DNA of 9,902 nucleotides from an uncultured Terriglobus sp. (GCA_937871605.1 CALMRM010000307.1:8723-18624), one strand, 5' to 3'. Numbered from the stretch's first letter, positions 1-7,574 are shown. Made by a program: numbers and translations. Notes: generated by a model not told the origin, from the letters alone.

Positions 1-467
1 GTCCCGGACATTGGAACGATCCGGATATGCTCGAGATCGGCAATGGCGGAATGACGGACAACGAGTACCGCACGCACATGACGCTATGGGCAATCACCGC
101 GGCTCCGCTGCTGGCCGGCAACGACCTCAGTAAGATGACGCCGGCCATCAAGAGCATCCTGCTCAACGGAGACGTGCTGAAGGTGGACCAGGATAGCCTG
201 GGCAAGCAGGCTGTACCCGTCAAGAGTGGCAACGTGGAGACCTGGGTAAAGCCGCTGGCGGATGGCGGTGTTGCGGTTGCAGTCGTCAACCTTGGAGCAG
301 ATGAGGCCAAGGCAACGGTGAAGGACACCGATCTGGGCATGCCGGGCAAGGTCAAGTCTGCGCGCGACCTGTGGACCCACAGTGACGTGGCCTTCCACGA
401 CGGCTCCTATGCCGTGAGCATCCCGTCTCATGGTGCCATCATGCTGCGGGTGGCCGCCGCCAACTGA
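1..467 (+). CDS. GH27 alpha-galactosidase, C-terminal part (5' end outside window)
   Basis: The reading frame is open from the window edge (first full codon at 3) to TGA at 465-467, giving 154 visible residues. It opens with the GH27 block P-G-H-W-N-D-P-D-M-L-E-I-G-N-G-G, followed by H-M-T-L-W-A-I-T-A-A-P-L-L-A-G-N-D-L, both typical of the end of the family's TIM barrel. Q-D-S-L-G-K-Q then leads into the C-terminal beta-sandwich domain, about the last 95 residues. Enzymes of this family remove terminal alpha-1,6-linked galactose from galactomannans and raffinose-type sugars by a retaining mechanism. The two catalytic Asp residues normally lie upstream of the W-N-D-P-D-M block, so they and any signal peptide are outside the window. 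The GH28 gene starts 46 bases downstream on the same strand, suggesting co-transcription. The family call is strong; substrate specificity is inferred. Confidence 0.93.
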   Translation, partial: PGHWNDPDMLEIGNGGMTDNEYRTHMTLWAITAAPLLAGNDLSKMTPAIKSILLNGDVLKVDQDSLGKQAVPVKSGNVETWVKPLADGGVAVAVVNLGADEAKATVKDTDLGMPGKVKSARDLWTHSDVAFHDGSYAVSIPSHGAIMLRVAAAN

Positions 468-513
468 AGGCATATCCAGAACCGAGTTCTGTGACAACGC
501 ACAAAGGATGTGT

Positions 514-2148
514 ATGCAACGCCGTGATGTTTTGAAGCTGTCTCCGCTTGCCCTTGCCCCGGGTGCCTTTGGGTACACAGCCCTCGCGCAAGCGCCAAAG
601 CCGAACGGCGGCGAACTCCTCTTCAATATTCGGACGTATGGCGCGGTCGGCGATGGCAAAACCCTGGACACGCCGGCCATCAACAAGACCATTGCAGCAG
701 CGGCAGCAGCAGGTGGCGGAACGGTGATCTTTCCGGCAGGGAACTATCTCTGCTTCACCGTCCGGCTGCAGTCCTTGGTCGATCTCTACCTGTGCAGCGG
801 ATGCACCATCACGGCTGCGGATTCGCCCAAGCCCGGCGAGGCGACCGGTTACAACGGCGGTACCTATGACGCAGCAGGCCCCGCGCAGCCGTGGGAGGCG
901 TACCAGGATTACGGCCATAATCACTGGAACAACTCACTGATGGTGGGCGACGCGATCCATGATTTCTCCATCAGCGGTCCGGGGCTCATCCACGGCAGAG
1001 GCCTCTCCCACGGCAGTGCTTCCAGCCGCCCGGGCATGGTGTCGTTCATTGCGGAACAGCCGGGTGTCGGCAACAAGGCCATTGCACTCAAGAACTGCCG
1101 CAATGTCCTTTTGCGCGACTTCTCTGTGCTCAAGGGCGGCCACTTCGCCATTCTTGTCACCGGTGTCGACAACCTGACCATCGACAACCTGACCATCGAT
1201 ACCGACCGCGACGGCATGGACATCGATTGCTGCCGTAACGTGCGCGTGTCGAACTGCACCGTCAACTCGCCCTGGGACGACGCCATCTGCCCCAAGTCGA
1301 GTTACGCGTCTGGGTCTCCGCGGTCCACGGACAATGTCACTATCACTAACTGCTTTGTGACGTGAACCTACCAGCTGGGCAGCGTCATCGACGGAACATG
1401 GAAGAAGTTTGACGAGCAGAACCGCGCTCCACGGAATGGGCGCATCAAGTGCGGGACAGAGTCGAATGGAGGATTCCGCAACATTGCCATCTCGAACTGC
1501 GTGTGCGAGGGATCGAAGGGCATCGCGCTTGAGACCGCCGACGGCGCAACCGTGGAAGACATTGCGATCACGAACATCGCCATGCGCGACACGAGCGATG
1601 CGCCGCTCTTTTTACGGCTGAACCGCCGCAATCGCGGGCCGAGCGAAAGCATGCGGCCAGGAACACTGCGCAGGGTTGTGATCTCAAACATCGTAAGTCA
1701 CAATTCAGCGTCGTCGACTTCATCCGTGTTGTCCGGCATTCCATCGAACCTGATTGAAGATGTGAAGCTGACGAACTGCTACTTTGGCCACGCGGGCCTG
1801 CCGACCGTCCTGCCGAACGGCAAGCCCTTTCCAGACTGGCGCAGCATACAAGTACCGGAGATTGAAGAGGCGTACCCCGACCTGAACAGGTTTGGGCCTA
1901 CGCCTTGCAACGCCTTCCTGGTTCGTCATCTAAAGAACTTGGAGATGTCGCATGTTGAGATTGCGCCCGCTGTCGCCGACCCGCGTCCGGCATTCTGGCT
2001 TGAGGACGTGCATCGCGCCGACTTCTTTGCCGTCACCGCCCCCGCGCAGGCGAACTTTGAGTTGCGTAATGTCACCGATCTGCGCATCTTGTGGTCCAGG
2101 GCCACAAAGGACACAGCATTGGCAAGCATTGTGCGTCAATCTATTTAG
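514..2148 (+). pseudogene. GH28 pectinase-like glycoside hydrolase interrupted by an in-frame TGA
   Basis: The frame encodes a GH28 (polygalacturonase/rhamnogalacturonase-type) beta-helix of 544 codons broken by TGA at 1363-1365 (codon 284). ATG 514 is preferred because AAAGGA at 503-508 sits 5 bases upstream; ATG 508 lies in frame. The N-terminus has a twin-arginine signal (M-Q-R-R-D-V-L-K-L-S, then a hydrophobic stretch and A-L-A-Q-A), so Tat export is likely. F-N-I-R-T-Y-G-A-V-G-D-G-K (about residues 37-49) is the usual start of the mature domain. R-D-G-M-D-I-D (about 232-238) and P-W-D-D-A-I-C (about 253-259) correspond to the catalytic Asp motifs. After the stop the same frame continues with Y-Q-L-G-S-V-I-D-G-T-W, then N-G-R-I-K-C-G-T-E-S-N-G-G-F, which includes the family's R-I-K substrate-binding motif, and runs to TAG at 2146-2148 with no other lesion. 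No good start codon plus ribosome site follows the stop. The truncated 283-residue product would lack the last third of the helix and is probably inactive. A recent nonsense mutation, stop readthrough or a sequencing error are all possible. Confidence 0.88.
1363..1365 (+). other. Internal TGA interrupting the GH28 frame
   Basis: TGA follows N-C-F-V-T and precedes T-Y-Q-L-G-S-V-I-D-G-T in one unbroken frame. From memory, relatives usually carry Gly here (V-T-G/V-S-G before Y), so a single GGA-to-TGA change would explain it. No frameshift is needed. Confidence 0.85.
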
Positions 2149-2263
2149 GTGGCTTGTGTCGTAGATCGAACTCCCTCTGCGAGATGCAAAGCCGCCTTCC
2201 GTGGTCGCAACCATAGTCATGACAGTATCGGCACATAACAGCGCAAGAGGGCTGGCTCTCACA

Positions 2264-4123
2264 ATGAAGAAGATTCACGGGTCAGCGTACCTCCTTGCGC
2301 TTAGCTCCGTCATCTCGCCCGTTACTCACATCTGCGCGCAAGCGGATGTGCTGACCCAGCACAACAACAACATGCGCACGGGAGCGAATACAGCCGAAAC
2401 ATCGCTCACTCCAGCCGATGTGACGACATCTCGCTTTGGCATGCTTTACCGGAAGGTGCTGGACGATCAACCCTTTACGCAACCACTCGTTGCAACGGGC
2501 GTCTCTGTGGGCGGCGGTACGCGAGACCTGGTGTACATCACGACGGTGAACAACAGTGTTTACGCATTTGACGCGAATGATGACCAAGCTTCTGACCCCA
2601 TCTGGCACGTGAACTTCGGCACTCCCGCGGATGTCAACAGCACTGATTTCGGCTGTCTGGACATGAACGGCAAGATGGGCATCGTCGGCACGCCGGTTAT
2701 CGATAAGCAGCGTGGCGTCTTGTACGTGGTGGCGCTCACGAAGCTGAGCACGTCAGCCCCATCCGGCTCTGCATTCACACAGAAGCTTCATGCGCTCGAT
2801 CTTGCGCCGGGGGCTGCCCTTCCAGAGAGCCCTGTCACCATCCAGGCGCAGGACTTCGATCCGCTGATGCAGAATCAGCGCCCCGCACTCCTGCTTGCGA
2901 ACGATCAGGTATACGTGGCGTACTCGTCTCACTGCGACAAGCAGCCGTACCATGGCTTTCTGCTTGCGTATTCCGAGACCGGCTTGCGGCAAACCGGCAG
3001 CTTCAACACCTCTCCAACGGGAACGGAGGCCAGCATCTGGCAGTCTGGTCAGGGGCCTGCCGCGGATGATCAGGGCAACATCTACGTGGTCACAGGAAAC
3101 GGTACCTGGGACGGCAAGCTAAACCTGAGCGAAAGCTTCCTGAAACTTACACCCACCCTTCAACTTAGTGACTGGTTTACACCCACCAACCACCTTGCCT
3201 TGGACAAGCGAGACCAGGACCTCTCCTCTTCCGGCCCAACGCTGATCCCCGGCACACACCTCGTGGTCGGGGGCGGGAAAGAAGGTGTGCTCTACACGTT
3301 GAATACGGGCGGCTTCGGCCACCTTGGGGATGAGCATGCGGTGCAGCACTTCAAGGCAACGGCATCCCACCTGCACAGCCTCGTCTACTGGCAAAGCGCA
3401 AAGACGGGCGACGCCCTATATATCTGGGGTCAGAGGGACAAGGCCAGGGTGTACCGTCTGCATGGCAGCCAGATCGATGAGACACCTGCCGTCATGCGGG
3501 ACATCCCGAACGAGGGCCATCCCGGCGCCATGCTGTCGCTCTCGGCAAACGGCACTCGGGATGGCATTCTTTGGGCCGCCATCCATGCCACAGGAGACTC
3601 CTGGCACGAGTCCCGTCCGGGCATACTCCACGCCTATGACGCGGACGACATCCGGCACGAGCTTTGGAATTCGTTACAGGAGCCGCAACGAGACGATTGC
3701 GGTGAGTACGCGAAGATGTCTCCGCCGACCATAGCGAATGGCAAAGTGTACCTCCCCAGTTTTGGGAGGAAGAACACGGGCACAGGCCAACTCTGCATCT
3801 ACGGCCTGTTGCCCACTGCAAACGGCCCCAAGCTGGCGCCCCCTGCAAACCTGACATACACCACCGCGGACCATCGTACTGCTCTCACCTGGAGTGCTGT
3901 TCCTGGCGCGACGACCTATCGCGTGCTTCGGCGAAGCAGCCTTGAACCATCCCCTGTCACCGTGGCATACGGCCTCACGACGCCGCATTTTACGGAGGCT
4001 GAACCCGCGCGTGGTGAGACTGTTTCCTACACGGTAGTTGGGGTGGACAGAAATGGTGCCGGCGCAGAATCTCAGCCCACCTCTGTTGAGTCGCTCGTGC
4101 CAGCGCCTGCAGCCCATCACTAG
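2264..4123 (+). CDS. Secreted PQQ-like beta-propeller protein with C-terminal FN3 domain
   Basis: From ATG 2264 this gives 619 residues. M-K-K-I-H followed by a hydrophobic stretch and H-I-C-A-Q-A is a plausible Sec signal peptide, which is why this start is preferred over in-frame GTG 2201 or ATG 2219. A purine-rich AAGAGG at 2245-2250 lies rather far away (13 bases). Residues about 28-520 contain repeated blade-like units: D-L-V-Y-I-T-T-V-N-N-S-V-Y-A-F-D-A, G-T-P-V-I-D-K-Q-R-G-V-L-Y-V-V, D-D-Q-G-N-I-Y-V-V-T-G-N-G, K-E-G-V-L-Y-T-L and P-P-T-I-A-N-G-K-V-Y-L-P. These resemble the quinoprotein-dehydrogenase-like propeller superfamily. Residues about 525-610 (N-L-T-Y-T to Y-T-V-V-G-V-D-R-N-G-A-G) form a fibronectin type III domain. 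I see no convincing quinone or metal site, so an enzymatic role is not supported; a carbohydrate- or protein-binding role is a guess. It lies 115 bases after the GH28 gene on the same strand and may share its transcript. Confidence 0.82.
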   Translation: MKKIHGSAYLLALSSVISPVTHICAQADVLTQHNNNMRTGANTAETSLTPADVTTSRFGMLYRKVLDDQPFTQPLVATGVSVGGGTRDLVYITTVNNSVYAFDANDDQASDPIWHVNFGTPADVNSTDFGCLDMNGKMGIVGTPVIDKQRGVLYVVALTKLSTSAPSGSAFTQKLHALDLAPGAALPESPVTIQAQDFDPLMQNQRPALLLANDQVYVAYSSHCDKQPYHGFLLAYSETGLRQTGSFNTSPTGTEASIWQSGQGPAADDQGNIYVVTGNGTWDGKLNLSESFLKLTPTLQLSDWFTPTNHLALDKRDQDLSSSGPTLIPGTHLVVGGGKEGVLYTLNTGGFGHLGDEHAVQHFKATASHLHSLVYWQSAKTGDALYIWGQRDKARVYRLHGSQIDETPAVMRDIPNEGHPGAMLSLSANGTRDGILWAAIHATGDSWHESRPGILHAYDADDIRHELWNSLQEPQRDDCGEYAKMSPPTIANGKVYLPSFGRKNTGTGQLCIYGLLPTANGPKLAPPANLTYTTADHRTALTWSAVPGATTYRVLRRSSLEPSPVTVAYGLTTPHFTEAEPARGETVSYTVVGVDRNGAGAESQPTSVESLVPAPAAHH

Positions 4124-4205
4124 CACTAACGTAAGTCTCGGCTGCAACGAACACGAGCGCCTCGTTCCAAGTGGCGCCCGTGAGTGCATGCAGCTTAGCT
4201 GCGAA

Positions 4206-7103
4206 TTACCTGGCAGCTGGCTCTCCGAAGTACAAGCTGATGCTGCCCTTGTACTCACCCGCTGCGACCACCGGCTGGCCGGATGGCCCCATGGATTTTG
4301 GGCTGCCAAACTTGCTGCCCACTGCCGGAATGGCGTGCAGGAACGAGATCCCGGCCCTTGGGTACGGCACGCTCGTCTGCCCCTGCAGATTGGCAGAAGG
4401 CGTCTTGGGGGTGAATACCTGCACATACATCGGCCGGTCGTTCTGCTGATCGACCCGAGCGGTGATGAAACCCTGGCTGGTGTTGAACTGGAGCCATCGC
4501 ACGCCCGCATAGAACCCCTTGAAGGGTGGGTAGGTGAAGTGCTCTCCCGGCTTCAGGTCGTCCGGGTCGCCCACCATGGTGTTGTTGTACTTGCGGTCCC
4601 AGACGTCAAGCGTTCCACCGGCAAGACGGTTCTGGTACACAGGCCCTGGCCCTTCGCCTAGAAAACGCATCCCGCGCACATCCGCTTCCGGGTAATCGAA
4701 GCCAACGCCAAAATACTCCTGCGGCCCCTTGAGCGTGTAGCCGTAATCAATCGTGAGCCAGCCATCAGGCCTGACACGGTAGATGAGCGATGTCAACGGA
4801 CCCTCGAATACGGCGGTGATCGTCAAGCTCCCGTCATCCGATGCATGGTTAATTGACCGCAGCTTCGAATCCGGGGCAAAGTCCGCGGCGACGGGTGGCG
4901 GGTCCTGCTTACGCCCCGGTGCCGGTCGCGGACCCACAGCCACCACCCGTGGACCGTTGGTCAGCGAAAAGGTGCTGCCTCGCCGTGTTGCGGATACAAG
5001 CAGGCCCGTGCTCTTACTGACCTCAAACGAGAGATCACCAGAGGTTGCGCGAAGCGTGTCGCCAGCCTCAGTGACAGTCGCAGCGGCGCTGGCTGTGGTA
5101 GGCTGCGACGAAAAGAGTCGCCGCTGCAGATCGTCGACCGGCCAGACATAGGTCTGGATCAAACGCCCAGTCGTGTCCTTGATGCTGAGTCGAACAGCAT
5201 CGGAAACTCTCGCTGCAGCTTGACTCATCGCAGGCGGTGCCCACCCATCCCAAATGGCCGAGCTGCCAGGAGCAAGCGATCGGCCACGGTCTATTCGCTG
5301 GGCGAGCACGACAGATCCAGAGGTTGTGTCGCTCGTCTTTCGAAAGGCAATCCACTCCCACTGAAAGGTGCACGTGTCGGCGTTCAGGAAGCCGTAGCGG
5401 TTGGTCACCGTGTACGTGGGTGACGGCCCGGGCGACTGCTTCACCAGGATCGGCGACCAAAGCTGCCGCGCGGCATAGAAGCTCCCTTCGCGCTCCCGGT
5501 ACGGACCCACAAGACCGTCCGGTGCGTAGTTTCCCTGCGAATCAAGAATGCCGCCCTTGTCCGTACGCTTCACATCCTCATCCAGAAAGGCCCAGATGAA
5601 GCCGCCCGCGCCAGCTTTACTGTGCACCATGGCGTCCCAGTAGTCGCTTAGTCCCGCGCCCGCGCCACCGTCGTAGAGGCCGTGCAACATTTCTGTCGGA
5701 AAGAAGACAGGGTCTTGCGACAATTTCTGCTGCACTAACTCGTAATTGGGATAGTGCTTGGTGTCTGCAATGCCCGGCGGGTAGGCTGCCCATGGGTGCA
5801 GCACGGTGCGTTTTTGCGGATCGTACTTCGCATATTCGCCATCCAGATCAAGGTTGAAGCCTCCCTCATTGCCGTTGTCCCAGAACAGGATAGAGGGATG
5901 GTTCACGTCGTGCTCCACCATCTCCCGCACCAGCTTTTTACCGACTTCGGTGTCGTAGTACGCCTGCCAGCCCGTAAGTTCGTCCAGCACATAGAGGCCC
6001 AGTTCGTCGCAGGCATCCAGAAAGTGGCGATCCGGCGGGTAGTGCGTGGACCGGACTGCGTTGCCATTCAGGTCTTTGATCACGTCGATGTCATCGCGTG
6101 AAATCTGCTCCGACAGTGCCCGCCCGGAATCGGGCCAGAAGGAGTGGCGGGCAACGCCTTTCAAGAAAATGCGTTTGCCGTTGACGAACATGCCTTGCCC
6201 GGGGCGCAGCTCGACCGTGCGGAACCCGAAGCGCTGGTACACCGTGTGCACGACGGCGTTGCCCTGCTTCAAATCGACGCGGAGCTGGTAGAGATTGGGC
6301 GTTTCTGCGGTCCAAAGCCGCGGTTGTGCAATCTGCTGATGCAGGTGTGCCGTCGCGTTCAACGCAAGGTGCTCCGCGACTGCAGGTTCACCGACTGGCT
6401 TGCCCTGCAAATCAAGAACGCGCATGGCGACGGAAGACGCGTCCGCACTGGAGGCCTCTGGCCCCGAGAGGGCCACATCCACATCGAGCGTGCCTGCAGC
6501 CGTTGCGCTCACGGCAAGATGGTCTACGAACGTCTTGGGCACGGCCTGCAGAAAGACCGGACGAAAGATGCCACCGTAATTCCAGAAATCGCCTCGGCGC
6601 TCTGCGCGATTCACGGATTCGTTTGCCGACTCGTCATCGACATCCACCTGAATCTCGTTCTGCTGGCCTGCGGGTTTCAGCAGACGCGTGACGTCGTAGT
6701 GGAAGGCGTAGTAGCCACCCTGGTGCATCGGTCCAGCGGACTGCCCGTTCACGGTCACCGCCGCATCCGTCATCACGCCTTCAAAGTTGAGCAGGACGGT
6801 CTTCTGAGACCACGATGTGGGAACGGTAAAGCGGCGCTTGTACGTACCGTGTACGCGCTGCCAGCCCTCTTGCGGCTTGATGCGGCCGTAGCTGTAGATG
6901 CCGAAGCCCTGCAGCTCCCAGTTGGAGGGCACGCCGATGGCCGACCACGTGCCGGCATGCTGGCCGCGGTCGCACCGGAACTCCCACTGCACGGTGTCGT
7001 CTTTGCCGTGGCCGGAAAGGTACTGCGTCTGAGTCCCTACGGCTTCTGCCAACGGCGTTAGGAACAGAAGCACTAGAGCTAAAAACACATTGCACAAGCG
7101 CAT
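4206..7103 (-). CDS. Secreted GH2 beta-galactosidase-type glycoside hydrolase
   Basis: From ATG 7103 this gives 965 residues. M-R-L-C-N-V-F-L-A-L-V-L-L-F-L-T-P-L-A-E-A is a clear signal peptide. GAGG at 7108-7111 lies 4 bases upstream, favouring this start over GTG 7118. Domains in order are: sugar-binding jelly roll (about 35-185, with P-S-N-W-E-L-Q-G-F-G and F-E-G-V-M-T-D-A-A-V-T-V-N-G); an immunoglobulin-like domain (about 190-295); a TIM barrel starting at F-G-F-R-T-V-E (about 292-550); and C-terminal domains including the LacZ-like block F-L-G-E-G-P-G-P-V-Y-Q-N-R. The likely acid/base is Glu413 in N-G-N-E-G-G (codon at 5865-5867) and the likely nucleophile is Glu471 in P-T-E-M-L-H-G (codon at 5691-5693). 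GH2 enzymes cleave beta-linked galactose, glucuronate, mannose or other sugars with retention. The LacZ-like architecture favours beta-galactosidase, but other beta-glycosides are possible. The gene is convergent with the propeller gene and is transcribed separately from the upstream pst-phoU operon. Confidence 0.9.
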   Translation of the reverse strand: MRLCNVFLALVLLFLTPLAEAVGTQTQYLSGHGKDDTVQWEFRCDRGQHAGTWSAIGVPSNWELQGFGIYSYGRIKPQEGWQRVHGTYKRRFTVPTSWSQKTVLLNFEGVMTDAAVTVNGQSAGPMHQGGYYAFHYDVTRLLKPAGQQNEIQVDVDDESANESVNRAERRGDFWNYGGIFRPVFLQAVPKTFVDHLAVSATAAGTLDVDVALSGPEASSADASSVAMRVLDLQGKPVGEPAVAEHLALNATAHLHQQIAQPRLWTAETPNLYQLRVDLKQGNAVVHTVYQRFGFRTVELRPGQGMFVNGKRIFLKGVARHSFWPDSGRALSEQISRDDIDVIKDLNGNAVRSTHYPPDRHFLDACDELGLYVLDELTGWQAYYDTEVGKKLVREMVEHDVNHPSILFWDNGNEGGFNLDLDGEYAKYDPQKRTVLHPWAAYPPGIADTKHYPNYELVQQKLSQDPVFFPTEMLHGLYDGGAGAGLSDYWDAMVHSKAGAGGFIWAFLDEDVKRTDKGGILDSQGNYAPDGLVGPYREREGSFYAARQLWSPILVKQSPGPSPTYTVTNRYGFLNADTCTFQWEWIAFRKTSDTTSGSVVLAQRIDRGRSLAPGSSAIWDGWAPPAMSQAAARVSDAVRLSIKDTTGRLIQTYVWPVDDLQRRLFSSQPTTASAAATVTEAGDTLRATSGDLSFEVSKSTGLLVSATRRGSTFSLTNGPRVVAVGPRPAPGRKQDPPPVAADFAPDSKLRSINHASDDGSLTITAVFEGPLTSLIYRVRPDGWLTIDYGYTLKGPQEYFGVGFDYPEADVRGMRFLGEGPGPVYQNRLAGGTLDVWDRKYNNTMVGDPDDLKPGEHFTYPPFKGFYAGVRWLQFNTSQGFITARVDQQNDRPMYVQVFTPKTPSANLQGQTSVPYPRAGISFLHAIPAVGSKFGSPKSMGPSGQPVVAAGEYKGSISLYFGEPAAR

Positions 7104-7436
7104 GGGACCTCGACTCACTGAGGTGATGGTACTTCGTGTTTACCGTATCTGAGTCGTGTTTCTATTCGTGGCTTTGTGGGGTGTGCGCCGAACGGACGAG
7201 CCTCTTGTTCACGTGCTAAAAGACGCAAGCAGGTCGGAGGCATCCGCAAAATACCAGCCCTCCGCTCACTGCATTTTTTTTAGAAACAGTTCTGTCGTTC
7301 TACGAACTTGAGGTATACCACTGCGAATCGATACCGGCTGAATGATTCAACGGAGGCTGTATTCGCCGAGGGTGTAGGAAGCACTGGAATTTCGGGGGAG
7401 GGTCTGAGATGGCTGCTACGCGCTCAACGATCGCTG
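7104..7436. other. Intergenic region upstream of the GH2 gene
   Basis: About 330 bases lie between the GH2 start and the phoU-side terminator. They should contain the GH2 promoter, but I see no convincing -35/-10 pair on the - strand. Visible items are the TCGTGTTT direct repeats and an 8-T run at 7274-7281. That T run lies 9 bases after a loose CGGAGG/CCTCCG stem (7235-7240 with 7259-7264), too far apart for a good terminator. There are also two short palindromes, GTTC-TAC-GAAC (7297-7307) and TGAAT-G-ATTCA (7339-7349), of a size expected by chance. No gene is supported. Confidence 0.5.
7134..7161. repeat. Direct repeat TCGTGTTT x2, 20 bases apart, upstream of the GH2 gene
   Basis: TCGTGTTT occurs at 7134-7141 and again at 7154-7161, read as AAACACGA on the coding strand of the GH2 gene. 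The 20-base period is about two helical turns, and the pair lies 31-58 bases upstream of the GH2 start. It could be a tandem activator or repressor site for sugar control, but 8-base repeats can also arise by chance. Confidence 0.3.
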
Positions 7437-7468
7437 AAAAAGTGGGGCCTCTCACTCGAAGAGGCCCC
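7437..7468 (-). terminator. Rho-independent terminator, probably of the pst-phoU transcript
   Basis: A perfect 9-bp GC-rich stem pairs GGGGCCTCT (7444-7452) with AGAGGCCCC (7460-7468) around a 7-base loop. On the - strand it is followed after two bases by five T (7441-7437). The + strand side lacks a T run, so the direction is -. The nearest - strand gene upstream is phoU, whose stop lies 345 bases away, leaving an unusually long 3' region. The terminator also insulates the GH2 gene from the phosphate operon. Confidence 0.8.
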
Positions 7469-7477
7469 GTCTCCCAG

Positions 7478-7526
7478 CCTGTGTTACCGCACCAGAGTAC
7501 AGACAAGGCATGCAGACCTGTGTTAC
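7478..7526. repeat. Direct repeat CCTGTGTTAC x2
   Basis: CCTGTGTTAC is present at 7478-7487 and 7517-7526, a period of 39 bases. CCGCA after the first copy and TGCGG after the second could pair if transcribed. Function is unknown; the repeat lies between the terminator and the 20-base palindrome. Confidence 0.4.
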
Positions 7527-7544
7527 GTATGCGGCACAACTACG

Positions 7545-7564
7545 AGGATGTGATATCAAATCCT
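7545..7564. promoter_or_regulatory. 20-base near-perfect palindrome, candidate operator
   Basis: AGGATGTGATATCAAATCCT matches its own reverse complement at 18 of 20 positions (arms AGGAT/ATCCT around TGATATCA, with one mismatched pair). The dyad is continuous, without a loop, so a dimeric repressor site in DNA is more natural than an RNA hairpin. It ends 10 bases before the candidate -35 at 7575. The binding protein is unknown. Confidence 0.4.
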
Positions 7565-7574
7565 GGGGCCAGCC

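Noticed and set aside
1363..1365. TGA read as selenocysteine
   Set aside because: No convincing bacterial SECIS hairpin follows within the next 40 bases. GH28 enzymes are not known selenoproteins, and relatives appear to have Gly here.
3674..4510. 278-codon - strand open frame spanning the convergent junction
   Set aside because: It overlaps the GH2 C-terminus in another frame and the propeller gene antisense. The translation is Arg/Ser/Cys-rich and low in domain-like features, typical of a shadow frame.
4038..4661. 207-codon + strand open frame over the propeller end and GH2 C-terminus
   Set aside because: It overlaps two well-supported genes in other frames and shows no recognisable motif.
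6144..7061. 305-codon + strand open frame antisense to the GH2 gene
   Set aside because: It lies wholly opposite a gene with clear GH2 domains and signal peptide. Long antisense frames are expected in GC-rich coding DNA, and its translation shows no family motif.
7235..7281. Possible + strand terminator (CGGAGG/CCTCCG stem and T8)
   Set aside because: The stem has only 6 bp and an 18-base loop, and 9 bases separate it from the T run. No + strand gene ends before it.
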